From NCBI GenBank assembly GCA_002270565.1, contig NQMI01000005.1:744001-808000 (forward strand): 64,000 bases of DNA, in the 5' to 3' direction. The notes below the pieces were generated by a model. It saw only the letters and a list, made by a program, of their open reading frames with translations, ran no database searches and was not told where the DNA came from. Position 1 is the first letter of the stretch. Each line of letters opens with the position of its first letter. Both the position numbers and the translations under genes were made by a program. This DNA comes from Stenocarpella maydis (taxonomy: Eukaryota > Ascomycota > Sordariomycetes > Diaporthales > Diaporthaceae). This document shows, one piece after another, positions 1-14,900 of this stretch.

Positions 1-1234
1 GATACTGGCCGGGAAGATGGGTCAGGGCAACTACGTGATATCCATATAAGCCAGAGTGGCAGGATAAAGGGACACAGGACGGTATACGGCGTTTTTTTTT
101 CCTTCTCCTTTTTTCCTTTTGAGCATTTAGCAATCCATACCCAAACCACCGGCGCAAATGCATGCAGGGGGCCCGGGGGGCTTCCTCACTTTCTGGGATG
201 GCGGGGAATATCTGGCGCAGACTTTTTGACGAGTCACGAAGGCATCATCATTCGTTGAGTTTCGCTTTTTTTTTCAATAGAAAAAAAACCTATTGGCGGC
301 TTTTCTGTGGTTTTCATTTGTCTTCTGTTCTACGGATACCCAGCATCTGGATTTTCTAGGCTAAGTGATGATGGGGTCCTCAATTCTTATACTCGATTAC
401 ACTGTACATAGCCGTTCTATATTTGCCTTGGCTTTAGGCATGTATGGCATGAAAAGGACCCGTACTTGCGCATGGTCATCCTACTGCATTCGCTGGACAT
501 ATTTCATTTTGAGGACGCTTGGTGACTGGCATTATGTGGTGTTTTCCTGGTATTTTGATGCATGGCGACGGGCTGAGTTGTGTGATGGGTATTCCAGATA
601 GGAAATAGGTCCAGGATATCATATCTACTCGTGGCGAAGACGGCTCCTTCATACGTGACGACACCTTTTAAATTGACAAGGGATGACTCAGGCCGCGTGC
701 ATGTTAGCTTGGATATTTTGGCAAGAAGAGGTAGTGGGTTTTGTTTTGAAAAGACAATTGGCATTTTCGAAGGGGCCGGACTGCTTCTGGCTTCACTTCG
801 TCGATGGCTTCGGCCTAAGAAATCTGCAGTCAAGTCACCAGCCTGCCGGAGCTGTGATGGTGACCGTTATGTAAGCAGGCCATTTGACCAATCACCTCCC
901 AGTCCGCTCTTGCTGCCGGCTTAGGCGGGCCACATGCCAGGCCTGGCTGGCCTGGACCGGGCTGAACCTGCTGTCATCAAGCCCGAAAGCAACCAAACGA
1001 ACACGGATTGCATTTACAAGTCCAGTCGTGTCAATAAACTTGTTCTCTTGTCCGATACTTTTCTTCTTCCCTTTCCTGCCAAACCCACGCCACCAACCAA
1101 CACAACCTTCACTCTCCCCATATCTCGACGAGGCCATACGTCGTCGTCGCCCGACTTGAGTGCCAACCCAAAACAACAACTACAATAAGGCGGACTTGAC
1201 CCTCGACACCGCCAACCTCGCACCGTCGGTCAAG
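1..1234. other. Upstream region of sar1, no gene seen
   Basis: No reading frame here has coding character. The last 250 bases before the sar1 start are C/A- and T-rich and lack ATG-rich sequence, as in many fungal promoters and 5' leaders. Nothing else is recognised. Confidence 0.5.
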
Positions 1235-2355
<1,121 letters not shown>

Positions 2356-3685
2356 GCGAGCTGCTGTTGCCCCCCGTGTTGAGAGTTCTTGGGGAGGGGA
2401 ACATGGGTGTGCATTTCTGATCTAGTAGCTGGCTGGATATCGCACCCAGACCCCTACCTGGCGGTGCGCGCGTTACAGCAGGCGACGAGGTACAGGCTGT
2501 GTGCGATGGGGATGAGATGCACAGCACACAGACGCACACGGCACAAACACGCACGAGACTTAGATGGCTCGCTCCCCTGTCACCTGGGTATATCCATTCT
2601 CCACTGCAGCCAAAACGATGACGAAGGTGATGGTTACACGAGCAAATGGTAGGGGAGAAGAGCAAGTGGGGTTATGGCCGCAGAAGGGAAGAAGGGATGG
2701 ATGACGACAAGATTTCCATCTGGGAGTGTGTGCGTGTTCTGGTTTGTTTTATAAACGTCCTGTGGAAAAGAAAGGGGGGGGGAGAGTTAATTACTGGCCG
2801 CATGGCGTTTACATGCTCAATTTTTTCTAATTGAAAAGGAATTCACAAATAGAAGTGTCTTGTGTGTGCGTGTTACGCATGGTGCATATGTGGCACATAT
2901 ATGGCATTATGTGTCTCTTCTGCTGACTAGAACATGGGACTCTTTTATCGCGGTGTGCAAATGGCAAGCAAAGAGAGGAGCGAGGTGGTTACTCTCGAGC
3001 CTGACAGAAGGGTGGACACGGTAATGGAGGATGGCAATTGTTGGGAAATTTTAGCCGTGGCCCCCGAGGCCTGTCGCCATGGGGGCTGGTGATGGTCCGA
3101 CGACGAGAGCATCAGGAGATTGTGGCCGGGTCTTCCATTATCGCCTGCCCCGGCGGACTTGTTCTACAGCACATTCCACATGTCTGTCTGCGCGACAAGC
3201 ATAGCGAGCATATGCGCGGGATGGGATTGATTGGAGAGAGTGACTGGGAAGGCCGGCCCCTCGTTCCATGCACAACACGTGGCTATGTATGTGTATATGT
3301 GTACTTGATATAGCAGTGCTTTCCCATAATAGTGTAGACCCGCCCAAGCCTGGGTAATGAAGGCAGCCGAAGTTTGCTGCAGAATGGACCGTGACTGTAA
3401 GGTGCAGCAGGTGCCACCCCCAGGCAAGCCTAGCGTTTCCCCAACAGAACAGGCGACGTCATCTTTCGTTCGCCAATCCTCTCAAAGCCCGATGACCAGG
3501 CCTTCTTACACGACAGCAACAGCTACTAAATAAAACCACTGCATGTTTGAATTCTCTGGTGTCGCAAATGATCACCAGCCCGTCCAATCACTCTCTTATA
3601 GCTGCCGCTGCCGCTGCTGCTCTTTTCATTTAACTTGTTGCAGGCTGCAGCTCATCTGCTCGACTCGTTCAGCCTGCGTTCGAAT

Positions 3686-3711
3686 ACACACACACACACA
3701 CACACACACAC
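3686..3711. repeat. AC dinucleotide microsatellite
   Basis: Thirteen uninterrupted AC units, lying about 260 bases before the start codon of the patatin-like lipase gene. Confidence 0.9.
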
Positions 3712-3749
3712 GTTGATCGCGCTTCCTTATCGGTCAGCCAGTTGCGTAT

Positions 3750-3776
3750 TTGCTTGCTTGCTTGCTTGCTTGCTTG
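3750..3776. repeat. TTGC tetranucleotide microsatellite
   Basis: Between six and seven perfect tandem units of a TTGC/GCTT tetranucleotide, 40 bases after the AC run and in the same presumptive promoter region. Confidence 0.85.
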
Positions 3777-3972
3777 TTTGTTCCTATTTTGAAAGCATTG
3801 TCTAGACTTGGCTTGACTGGGCCCGAATCTGGACCTGCACATACAAGACGCGCACTTTCGATAACCGATCCCTATTTTTTCCGAAAGCAGTCAGCAACCT
3901 CAAGAACCTCAGACATGGTGTAGCGTCCCGCCGCGCTTCTGGACTCAAAGCCGGCCAGGGACCAAAACAACA

Positions 3973-6735
3973 ATGGCACGAGGACGAGACGGAGAAGAAG
4001 GGGAGAAGCAGGCAACCCGGACGGCGGCGCCAAGATCACCAGCAGCCCACGATGACCAGGACGACAGGCCGCCCTTCACCGTCCCGGACAAGAACTACGG
4101 TTTCCCCCGCGACGCCTTCGACCCTTCCCTCCTTCCGGACTACGACGTCGAGTTCCTAACCCCCGAAGACCGCGAGGCCTTCATCCAGGCCCTGTCCGCC
4201 CCGGACCCCGCCGCCCAGAGCACAGAGGACCTCTCCCACACCGTCCGCCTCGGCAGCCCCGTGCCCGGCAGTGCGGGGCCCGGCCGCAGCAGCTTCGACA
4301 CCAGCATAACTCGGCGGCAGTCCACGGCTGCGGATCCAGCAGGCGGGAACAAAGATGAGGAGGAAGACCCTCAGGAGGTCGCCGCGCACGCTGCCGCCGC
4401 GGCGGCGGATGTGTCTGCGCCGTCGTTGCCTAATGGGAACAATGGCAATGCCCATGGGGGTGTAGGGAGGCGGGACAGCCTGTTCATCTCAGCGCAGAAC
4501 GACTGGGCACCGGTGCACGAAAAGGTAATAAGGCCAGGCACATCAGGAGGGGCTGGAGCAGGTGGTACAAACATCAAGGGCCACGGCAAGCGGCGGCACA
4601 AGCGGCCACGGACAGCGCGCCCGGGGCGGCGGACCAAGGACGAGACGCGCGAGGGCTACCTGTACGGGATCCTGAAGTGGCCCTTCCTGCTGTTCGTCAG
4701 CGGGTGGGTGCTGGGGCTCGCCCTCGCCTACGTGCTGACGCGGTACTACATCTGGTTCTACGAATACTTCATCAGCTGGCGGGGCACGCGCGAGCGGCTG
4801 CGGCGCAACATGCGCGCCACCAGCGGCTACCGTGAGTGGCGGGCCGCCGCGCGCGAGCTCGACGAGTTCCTCGGCAACTCGGCCTGGAAGGAGACCAACG
4901 AGTTTGCCTACTACGACTCGAAGACGGTGCGCCGCGTGTGGGACAGCCTCAGGAAGAGCCGCGAGAGGGCCGAGGCCGTCGAGCGCAAGATCGAGGGCGG
5001 GCAGGCCGTCGAGGGCGAGGAGAGGCAGGAGGGCGAGAAGGCCGTCGAGGCGCTGCGGGCGCTGCTGGCCGCGTGCGTCAAGAATAACTTTGTTGGCGTC
5101 GAGAACCCGCGGCTCTACTCGCAGACGTACTACGGCACCAAGAACCTGGTGCAGAACCATGTTGACGAAGGTGCGCTTTGCAACCGGGGCCCCCGAGTCC
5201 TCTTCTTGTCGTAGACATCACACGGATGCTAACACACGGCCGAAACAGTGGAGAAGAGCCTCAAGTTCATACTGGACACAAAGCAGATGAAGCTCGAAGA
5301 CAAGCGCGAGCTGTTCAGCAGCCTACACAGGAACTACGGCCGGACGGCGCTGTGCCTGTCGGGCGGGGCGACCTTTGCCTACTACCACTTCGGCGTGGTC
5401 AAGGCCCTGCTGGAGGAGGACCTCCTCCCGGACGTGATCACGGGCACGAGCGGCGGCGCGCTGGTGGCGGCGCTGGTGGCGACGCGGACCAACCAGGAGC
5501 TGAAGCAGCTGCTCGTCCCCGCCCTGGCGGCCAAGATCACGGCGTGCTCTGAGCCCTTCACGACGTGGTTCCGTCGATGGTATCGGACGGGGGCGCGGTT
5601 CGACTCGGTGGACTGGGCGCGGCAGTGCGCGTGGTGGACGCACGGGTCCATGACGTTTCGCGAGGCCTACGAGCGGACGGGCCGCATCCTCAACGTCTCG
5701 TGCGTCCCTGCCGACCCGCACAGCCCGACCATGCTGTGCAACTACCTCACCAGCCCGGACTGCGTCGTGTGGTCGGCGGTGATAGCGTCGGCGGCAGTCC
5801 CCGGCATCCTCAACCCGGTGGTGCTCATGATGAAGCAGCGTGACGGCTCGCTGGCCCCTTACTCGTTCGGCCACAAGTGGAAGGACGGCAGCCTGCGCAC
5901 CGACATACCCATCAAGGCCCTCAACCTCCACTTCAACGTCAACTTCACCATCGTCTCCCAGGTCAACCCCCACATCAACCTCTTCTTCTTTAGCTCGCGC
6001 GGCTCCGTGGGCCAGCCCGTGACGCACCGCCGCGGCCGGGGCTGGCGCGGGGGCTTCCTCGGCTCCGCCGCGGAGCAGTACATCAAGCTCGACCTCACCA
6101 AGTGGCTCAAGATCCTCCGCCAGCTGGAGCTCCTGCCGCGGCCGCTCGGCCAGGACTGGAGCCAGGTGTGGCTGCAGGCCGGCTTCGGCGGGACCATCAC
6201 CATCTGGCCGCGCAGCACGGCCATGGACTTTGCGCGCATCCTGACGGACCCGACGCCCGCCCGCCTCGCGCGCATGATCCATGAGGGCCAGCAGAGCGCG
6301 TTCCCGACGCTCAAGTTCGTCGCGAACCGGCTCAAAGTTGAGAGGCTCGTCGAGGCGGGGTGGAGGCGGACGAAGGGCCTGGACATAGTCACGGACCCCC
6401 GGGCTGGGCGCGCGGCCGCCGGGAGGGAGAGCATTCTCGACGAGGAGGACCTGCGGGCGCTCCTGCGGGGGCGGGGCGGGGCGGATGTCCTGGGTGGTGG
6501 CGGCGGCGGGAGCAGCGTCACCGCCACCGAGGACGAGACGACCACCGCCGACGAGATGGATGTCTCGTTTGGGGAGAGCGCTGTTGTTGATGAGGAGGAG
6601 GATGGGGATGGCGGGGATGAGGACGCCGAGTTTGGGTTCTCGTCGCCGGGGGCCAGTGGCGAGAATAGGCCTCTGCTCGAGAGCGTGGAGGGGACTGGGG
6701 AGGAGGCGGGAGAGGGATCCCCTGCTTCAGGTTGA
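3973..6735 (+). CDS. Patatin-like triacylglycerol lipase/phospholipase (Tgl3/4/5 type)
   Basis: Members of this family hydrolyse triacylglycerol or lysophospholipids on lipid droplets and ER membranes. There are two exons, 3973-5170 and 5249-6735, split by a 78-nt intron with a GCTAAC branch point; the product is 894 residues. Residues 1-225 are low-complexity and basic near the end. A hydrophobic segment at about 233-260 is followed by the charged region that precedes the patatin core in Tgl lipases. The oxyanion loop CLSGGAT, the nucleophile elbow GTSGG (Ser467) and the second catalytic motif DGS (Asp612) are all present with normal spacing. The C-terminal 100 residues are Gly/Glu/Asp-rich. 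It lacks the GDSL or lid features of other lipase classes. Family assignment is strong, while the exact substrate is inferred. Confidence 0.92.
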
Positions 6736-8172
6736 TGTCGAGGGGGAGGAGTAGAAGCGGAAGTAGTAAGTCGGAACTGGGTTGGTTAGACGTACGGCAT
6801 GGTAGTGCATTATGCTGCGCTGCTGTTCTGCTTACTCAGTAGGACTCGTCTTTTTTTTTATTTTTTTTATCGACATGCATACATGGCATGGAGTTTACTT
6901 TCATCCTCCTCCTCCATCTTTGCGGGTGCACCCCACCACCCCCTTCCTTAAAGGGGGCTTTTAGATATTAGAGGCCAGAGGGGAAGAAGGGAAGACTGGG
7001 GGCGCGGTGGTGTTTCAGGGAGTCTTGTGTAGTTTTTGAGCCTTGTTCTTTTCTTTTGCTGTGCTGTTTTGGTACTGTACTGGGTAGTGGTATAACTCTA
7101 TATATATAACAGGGGAAAAAAGTTATTGCCTAAAAATCGTTCGTTTGGTCTGGTATACAGTGTTGCCTTCATGCCACATACCACATGCCCCATGATATGC
7201 ATGCGGTTTGCTGATTCGGGAGAAGGCGAGGTTTCAGCTAGGAGACTATGTTGACGAGTATACTAACTATTGGCCATGTAATAATCAATCTAAGATGTAC
7301 CTATTTATCTATCTATAGCCGCCCGGCTCGCGCCACCAAGCACACCGGTCCGAAATAATCGGCTCGTGGTGTGAGCGAAATAAATAGCCTAGCGCAGTCA
7401 TTGGCGGCTGCTGTGTATATATTGATTGCTCATAGGGCTCGCGGGCCTTTCCCTCCCCCCCCATTTCTTTCTTTCTTTGTTTTTTTATGTATACGTGACC
7501 GCGGTAGATAATGTGGTGTGGCAGTGGTTGGTAGTAGCACAGAGAGAGCGCTCGTCGTTTGTGTACTCCGTAAGATGAACAAGGGACGGGGGGTTAGCAA
7601 GGAAGCACGTTGTCAACTTGTATCCAGGCAACACGATATGGCAGCAGGCACGACAATATTCTCCATCCCGGTGCCTCCTCCCCACCCACCCGCCAACAAC
7701 AACAACAACAACACGGCCGGACCAAACACACAGAAAATCACCCCAGGAAGGGGAAAAAGAACCCCCCATGTATTGCACCCGACAATGTGTGTAGCCTGAA
7801 GTAACAGGGCACGAGATCCCCTTCCGCAGCTGGCCCCTCACTGGTGCGGGGAGGTTTGCGGTGAGCGCGTATATATCTCGGGAGCATCTTAAACTAGCTC
7901 TCCGAGAGCTGCTAATAAAACTTATTTTCTTTTTTCGGTAACCGTAAAGAGAGAGAGAGAGACAGACTCGTCAGTGGTGTGTTTCCCCCGCATACCCCTC
8001 GAGGTCTCCCCGACCAGGTACCGCAGGTTATGGAAACCCGCCATATCCGGAGATGCGGGGCCATACCGGGGTGGCTACCTTGATTTCTCCCTCAGATCCG
8101 ATCCGGAAGGTAGGAAAAATAAAATAAAAATAAAAATAGAGTGTTGTAGTTTACTATGGTAGGAGGGAGGAG

Positions 8173-8189
8173 CCCCCCCCCCCCCCCCN
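8173..8189. repeat. C homopolymer ending in an undetermined base
   Basis: Sixteen consecutive C followed by N and then G. An almost identical run is at 50773-50789. Probably a homopolymer whose true length was not resolved in sequencing. Confidence 0.9.
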
Positions 8190-11100
8190 GCTCCAGACTG
8201 GGCGGGAAACCCTCTCTCGCCCCCAGCTGCTCTCTGAACGCAACCATCACGAGTGTGCCTGCCCCGGCGGGCCTGTCGGGGGCATCGGGGCAGTCGGGCT
8301 GCGCCATGGGGGAAATTGTGTAGCAAAAGGAAGGTGAAAGGAAAAAAAAGGTGGGGAGGGGGGGAGCAAACGCATGCTATGTCACGTCACGCGGCCCGCT
8401 TGTCGCGGCACAGTGGGTTTTCGAATCGAGGTGGTTTGTGTGTGTTGTACACTACAGAGAGAGCAGGGCTGGCGGGCCGGCGGGCTGGGTTTCGTTTGGA
8501 TAGGCTCGGATGCTGGCTGGGGCCGTAAGGCTGACGCCTGGATGTTATTTCAAACACGTGATGTGGACGCATCAAGCCTCGGGCGACGACGGGTGATGTC
8601 GGAAGAGGCTGAGGTGCCACTGTGTGGTCACCATGACGCTGTGGTCGGAACTATCTGCTTCCTCGGCATCCGCATTTGTTCTGAGACGTGTTGAGAGACG
8701 AGCGACCGCCAGCCTGCCCACTGGGGTATTGCTCGCTGTCACCAGATGTATTCTGGGCCCGGGACTTTGTTGGGCGGCGCGGGGGTCCACAGTGAAGTCC
8801 ATCCCCGGGTCGGGAGGCCGAGGGGTGGTGCGCACAACAACAAGGTTAACAGGGCCGTCGTCGAGCGGGGCGACCCGTGACGCGAGGGCGGTGATAAATA
8901 TGGGCCCCCTCACATCATGGAACGATGGAGCTACACTATACTCCGTACTGTGACTGTAGTATTGCGGGGATTCTGTTCTCGGCAGCAGAGGTCTCAGAGA
9001 AGCAGCCTGGGGATACTTGGGACTCAACCCGGGAAAGGCGCCCAGGCGGACGGTATCATGCCCTCTGCCGCTGCCATAGATAGTGACGCGCGGCAGACTT
9101 GATGCCACATGGGCGTTGAGATACAAGTATAGTACAGTAGTGTGGACGGCCGAGATCTGCATGCGCTACCCGCGCTTCTGCCGCGTCTAGTCTGTAGTGC
9201 CACGTGCAGGCCTTTTTTTTTTTTGTTTCACCCGACAGCTTGGCCTTGGCCGGATTTGAAACAAGGGTTGCCCTTTGGTCCCCTTCCCTTGGCTAGCATT
9301 GGGGTAGGGGCCGGATTCCAGGTGGCTAAATATGGTAGGTCGGATCAACTGGCGCTAATGTAATCGACTTGGGGCCATGGACCAGGAACAGGACTCAAGG
9401 GGCGGGTGCTGCCCCAACACGAGACGTCAGACCGACCAGGAGGACATTGGTGAAAGCAGGTCTCTGGAGGCATCCATGGCTGCGATGATGCCAGCGCATC
9501 CAGATCTTCATTGATGCTGCCTTGTTGGATTTTTTTGATACCTCGAGAGGTCTTTTGGTGATTTCAAGACCTTGTTACATGGTGGCCTGTTAAGCCTTTC
9601 AAGCACTTGCGACGGCGAGGTCAGTCAGAAATAGGGCAGCGGGCCGCCCAGCTGGCTCGAGGGTTTTGGGGAGGCGATTCGAGACCCCCAAGACGTTGAA
9701 CATGTGAAAATTGAACCACGTTCTCGTCCCACAAGTCCTGTTGGAGCCGGCCCAAAGGACCTTCGAGAAGGCGCATGAAACAAAAGTATGCCGAGATGCA
9801 AGGAGCCCAAACGGCTTGACGGGAAAAGCTTCGCACATGTCGTGTTACGTCAAGCCGCATGGCGCAGCCTTCTGCGTTGTCGACCTCGGAAGCAGCGGTG
9901 TCTTGTGAACCAAGCGTTCCGCCCAGAAGCCGCCCGGGCCCTCGCCTGCGCCAATGTCTGTACTGGGCTGTGCTGTGCCGTTGTCCGTTTGGGTGCGGAG
10001 AATGGACGGTCTGAATAAGCATCGTACAAGGCTGGGTTGTTTTGATTGATAGACATTTCCCGCCTGTGTGTGATATCTGATCATCCTGGCCCCTTGGGTA
10101 CTTATCTTCAGTGTTACCCGGTCTTTTGGCCAGTCGTTGAGGCTCGTGATATTTTCAGCTGGGTATGGCCCCAGCGGGACCCTCTTGACCCTTCCTAATT
10201 TGTGAGACTCACCGCTCATGGCCTTCTTGGTCCAGAAATTCCCGAGTCCTTCGGCCAGCGTGCTGCAGTAGGGACAGCATGCAGGTGCGGCGCAGGGGGT
10301 AGGTAGTACTGAACCTGGACAGCGGGATTGTGCCGAAAATTTGTGCTGTATTTCAAAGAGCATTCCGTACCGTTGAACGTGTGACGCGGGAGAGGGAGAG
10401 GCGATGCTTTGGAAAATCTCCTGTCAATTTGCTGTCGCCCAGACAGACTCTTCCAAGCGCGGACATTGCCATAATTTCCATGTAGATACCTGTTGCTTAC
10501 AATTAGTCGCTTTTTTTGTTTGTGAGGTCGAAACCGTGCCATCCCAGCCATGTTTGCCAGAAGAGGAGAGACTGGGCCGGACGCTGCCCCGCGTTTCTGG
10601 GTCAGTATGGAGCCTGCCGATAGTATTGGATGTGTGGTAGGGTGGGCACGGGTACATTCCCACGGAAAGAAAGTGGTGGTGGCGCGCGTTGTCTGAGATA
10701 GGGAGCAGGTGCTGTATCGCTAACTGCGGGATAGATTGTCGAGCCGTCTCTGTTGTGACATTGTAGATCCGAGTGTGTGTGATGATGATTCCGCGACTGT
10801 CCTCTTGTGTGTGTGTGTGTGTGGTTTTGTATGTGTATGGCTACAAGCTGGACCAATTGGTTGGGCTAATTGCAGCCGATTCTATCATAATATTGTTTGT
10901 TTCTTTTTGACATGTGAGCGAGCGCTTGCAGTAGGTGCGAACAGGGGAATAAATCCCTCATAACGGAAGGGATGATGGCGAGATACCAGCGTCGCGGGTC
11001 GGTAAGGTGGGTTGTACAGACGCTGTGTACGGTTTGACGGTTCCGGGCCTGGTGCGGTTCGGTGCATGGCACCTAGTATGGGCGGGTGAGACGGAGGGCA

Positions 11101-13030
11101 TCTGGTGTGGCTGGCCGTGTGGGACGGTCATATCGGATGTTCAGGATGCCATTCTCCCGGGGCGCCGTGGTTCACGACACAGAGTGCTCTCGTCCAGCGG
11201 TGAACGGATTCACGTACACTACAAGTGAGGGCGTCCCGTATCTATGCATGGATCCATGCGGACAGACGGGTTAGCTGGTAGCCACAATTAACTGAATATG
11301 CCTGCGTGGGTAGAGTAGCACCCGGAGGGGTGTGGAGCTATGGAGCTTACTGCATAGCAATACATACAGGGCTCAGGGACTAAGCCAGCAGGACCAGTTC
11401 GTCCTGCAGGTGACATGTCAACAACTCCCGGGGTCCTATATTTGTGTGTTACACCACGCAGCTTTGCATCACATGCATGCGGGATCTCGCCTACTCAATC
11501 GTGAAGGATGTCGTCGAGTGGCCTTGTCGATCCGGGGCCTGGGGGGAGAGAGATATGCTAGTACTATGTTTGTGACCAGAGGGGGGGCTATTACTCGGGT
11601 TGCCCAGGGTATCCGGCCGTGTCGAGGAGCCCTGAGGCTTGACTGAGTGGTTGCCTATGCTAGTCTGTGGGACAGACAGTACACATCGACCGAGTGGCTG
11701 GCTATATTGGCTGTCTGGGAGGTGGGGGGGCCTGTTCTTGTTCGGGGCCAGGAATGAATGCTTAGTTGGGATCCGGCAGTGGTGTGAGCCGCTGCTTTCA
11801 GACGGAGACCATGGGCGTTCTGGTGCGGTTTCTGGTTGAATGAGGGCGCATCGGTAGTGTACATAGACGATGACGTCTCGGCAGAGATAGTGTATTGGAT
11901 GGCCCGCCCGGAGGATGGACGTGAGCTTATTGGCGTAGGCTATTCCACCTGGATCAGTGTACACGTACATGCGTCCCACACGGATCTCATGGCGCACGAG
12001 ATAGCAGGGGAGCACAGGGCTGCTGCAACGAGGGGCTCGGGGTGCCTGAATGTAGTCGAGGTAAGGTGTACAGTGTAGGCTATTGCCTGTAATGCATGTT
12101 GGCTCGACGAGCCACGGCCTGGTTTGATGCTCGGGAGGGGATTCCGGGTTGCAGATTGAGCACAGTGATGGATTCAGTGTCTGGAACGGTTAGTCAGCAG
12201 GAGGCCTCGCTGCCGGTGCGTGCCGTGTGGGCTGTGCGGGAGGCGAGACAGGCGAGACGAGTGTGTGGATAGAGGTTACCTCGATGCGTCTTGGTCTCGT
12301 TGAGGACTGGATCGTCTGATCGCCAATGCTGTGTGCATGTCTGGGCATATGGGAACGTTGCTCAGAGTGTGGTGCAGTGTAGGTATCTACCACAGCAGCA
12401 GAGAGGAAGCAGAGAGCAGCCGAGACAAGAAAGAGAGCCTTGGCTCTGCATTGCAGCAGCAGCAAGCAGTGCAGCTGCAGCGCAGCACAGTGCAGGGAAG
12501 TGCATGCAGCAAGCAGCAAAGCGGTAGCCGTAAGCAGCCGTCAGAAAGGACCCTTCCAGCCCGCTCCGCATCCCCACGATCAGATCAACAAAAACAGAAT
12601 GGTCGGCAGGAAAAAGTTGAGCTGCGCAGGGACTCGTGGTTTGTTGTTGATGAGATCAGCTAAGAATTTGCAACAGAAATCTTTCCCCCTTACCATAGGT
12701 ATATGTACAGTAACCAGACTAAGTATGCCTTCCCGTACCCTCGATGGAAAAGCGCGGTGTGTTGGACTTGCAGGCCATGGTATCTCATGTACCTCAGTAC
12801 CTCTTATACCTTGACACCTCCTCTACACGACTAGGTCCAATCGACTTTGTGCTCTTCCGTTTTCCGCCCTGCTTTCCTCCTTCCTCGGCGTGCCGCCAGA
12901 GCCTCTCCATGCTCAGGTGCCGCAAGTTACCCAAATATCCTCGGACGTCAGGATGGCCGTTTCGGCTGGGGCGGTTTCATAGATTCTGTCTTGACACGCT
13001 CCGTTACTCTACCGCCTGCTCATCCTCTAA

Positions 13031-13057
13031 TGCTGATGCTGATGCTGATGCTGATGC
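13031..13057. repeat. TGCTGA hexamer tandem repeat
   Basis: About four and a half perfect copies of a TGCTGA unit in non-coding sequence. Confidence 0.85.
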
Positions 13058-14389
13058 TGCTGTTACCCCGTTCTCCATTTATAGGCAGGCCGCCCAGGGT
13101 CTAAAGGGCTATTCCCCGGCCAACGGGCCAACGAGCCCATGCCCTGCCACTGCCACTGCCACCGGCTGGCACTTGGCTGTACTCAGATCGTCCTCGTTGC
13201 TGACCTGCTGATGACGCGCCACCGGTGATGCATAGCAGCCAAGAGGTGTGTCATATCCTTACAGATCTACTTCTTATCAGAACAAAATTTTAAAAACATG
13301 CACTTGCTGTACGTACTGTATCCGTGCTGCCAGACTCGACCGACTGCCAGTCTCAGTCTCGGGCGAGGGTTAACTACATAGTCCTACATAGTAGTAGGTA
13401 CCTAGGTACTCACTTACACGACTACGCTACTGGGGCACCGTCGTCCTCCGTCTCCTCTCCGGCAACGAGGATTGTCGGCGTCGAAGAAACCAACCCTTTT
13501 TTTTTTCCCACCCGCCTCAATCTCCAAAATTTTCTCTCCTCAGCCTCGGGCTAGCCAAGTCCTCGGCCAGGTGATGGATGTTGCTTTCTAATGCAGGCGG
13601 TGCACTAACAGTAACTGACCAGTGGCGGGAGCTGGAGCGGTTAGTTTCAGCCCACTCAGCGTCATCAGTTGCTTGGTCACGCACACAAATCCGTTATTTG
13701 TGTATGTTGGTGACATCTCCGTTTACTGTTGCAATGCGGAGTACCGAGGTCGATACCGTTTTTTGTGTCTGTCCAGCCAGCGTGCAGACAGTGCCCACCG
13801 GTTGCCACCACTGCCGCTGTTGCCACTGTTATTACTGCTACTGCCACTGCCCAAGCCTGTTTTTCTTGTTGCGCTCATTAGTGACGCTCTCTTCTTGCCG
13901 GTGCCGGCTTGGACTCGGCCACGTAGCCTTGGCCTGCTTTCATCCGTCATGGTTCAGAGAGGACATCTTAGTCACTACTGGACCAGTGCGATACATGGTT
14001 TGCCAACCGGTCTGCCAACTGGCCACGAGGGGAAACGTGACCATGAAATAGTCATGGTGGTGCATCTGCACCTTGCCCAGGGAATACGGACATGCGGCCA
14101 GACGGTGGTGCGCGGGACGACCAGCGTTTTCCAATTCAAAGAAGCAGCAGAAACAGAGACAGAAACGGTAGACTTCGCGCAGCACACACAGCCCAGGCCC
14201 TCTTCTTGCACTGCTGGGCCTCGCCTTGGTGCACTTTTTTAGCGCCCACGAGACCCCAAGACTGGACATTATCGGCTGCCCGAGGCCCCGTTCCAGAATC
14301 CGTCCAGCCCACTTTCTCACACTTGAACAGTACCTTGGCTCGTCTTGGATCTGTTCTCACGCACACACCTTGTGTGGCTGCTGCTCATT

Positions 14390-14900
14390 TCCAGACACTC
14401 CCCTCGGGCCCCCGCCAACATCCCACATTTTCTTGTTCTTGTTCCGACCTTTAAACCTTTCCACCCCCCCCAAACAAAGTCCCCCCTGTGGGAAACAAGA
14501 CGCCTTTCAGCTTTGCCCTTCTTAAAAAATCCCCATTTGCTATTTTGTCTGTTCCTTGGAGACTCCCCCTGGGCTCTGCCCCCCCCCCCCCCACGGCGCT
14601 TTCGCCGCCTCACTCTTCTCCGTTGCCGACTCTCTCCCCTTGTCTCTTCTCCCCCCTCTCTCCCACATCCTCTCCTCCTTGTGTCTGTCTGTCTGTCTGT
14701 GTCCATTTCTCCCGTCGGTGGTGCAAGAAGCCCTTGCCCACCTGCGCCTGCATCCGCACCTGCAGCATCTGGGCACAACATCCGGCTTGCCTCAAACCCA
14801 CCACACCCTCTCCTTCGCCCTGTCCCTTTTCCTCTATCTCTATACGTCGCTGTACAGTCTCTTCTGTACCTCCGTCGCCTCCAAGATCTCTGATACTGGG
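14390..14900 (+). promoter_or_regulatory. Pyrimidine-rich leader/promoter of the Hal4-type kinase gene
   Basis: Roughly 500 bases dominated by C and T on the + strand, with runs of C, CTC and TGTC repeats, ending some 290 bases before the kinase start codon. CT-rich tracts of this kind commonly flank transcription starts in filamentous ascomycetes. The assignment rests on composition and position only. Confidence 0.35.

Larger units (their letters stand above)
2356..3972. other. Intergenic region between sar1 and the patatin-like lipase gene
   Basis: About 1.6 kb with no supportable gene. It holds two microsatellites (an AC dinucleotide run and a TTGC tetranucleotide run) shortly upstream of the next gene, probably within its promoter or 5' leader. 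Confidence 0.5.

Noticed and set aside
8572..9162. 196-codon minus-strand frame
   Set aside because: No recognisable motif, no GC3 bias and no neighbouring exons.
13578..14242. Overlapping frames of 157-206 codons on the + strand
   Set aside because: Leu/Pro runs derived from pyrimidine-rich DNA; both frames equally open, so not evidence of coding.
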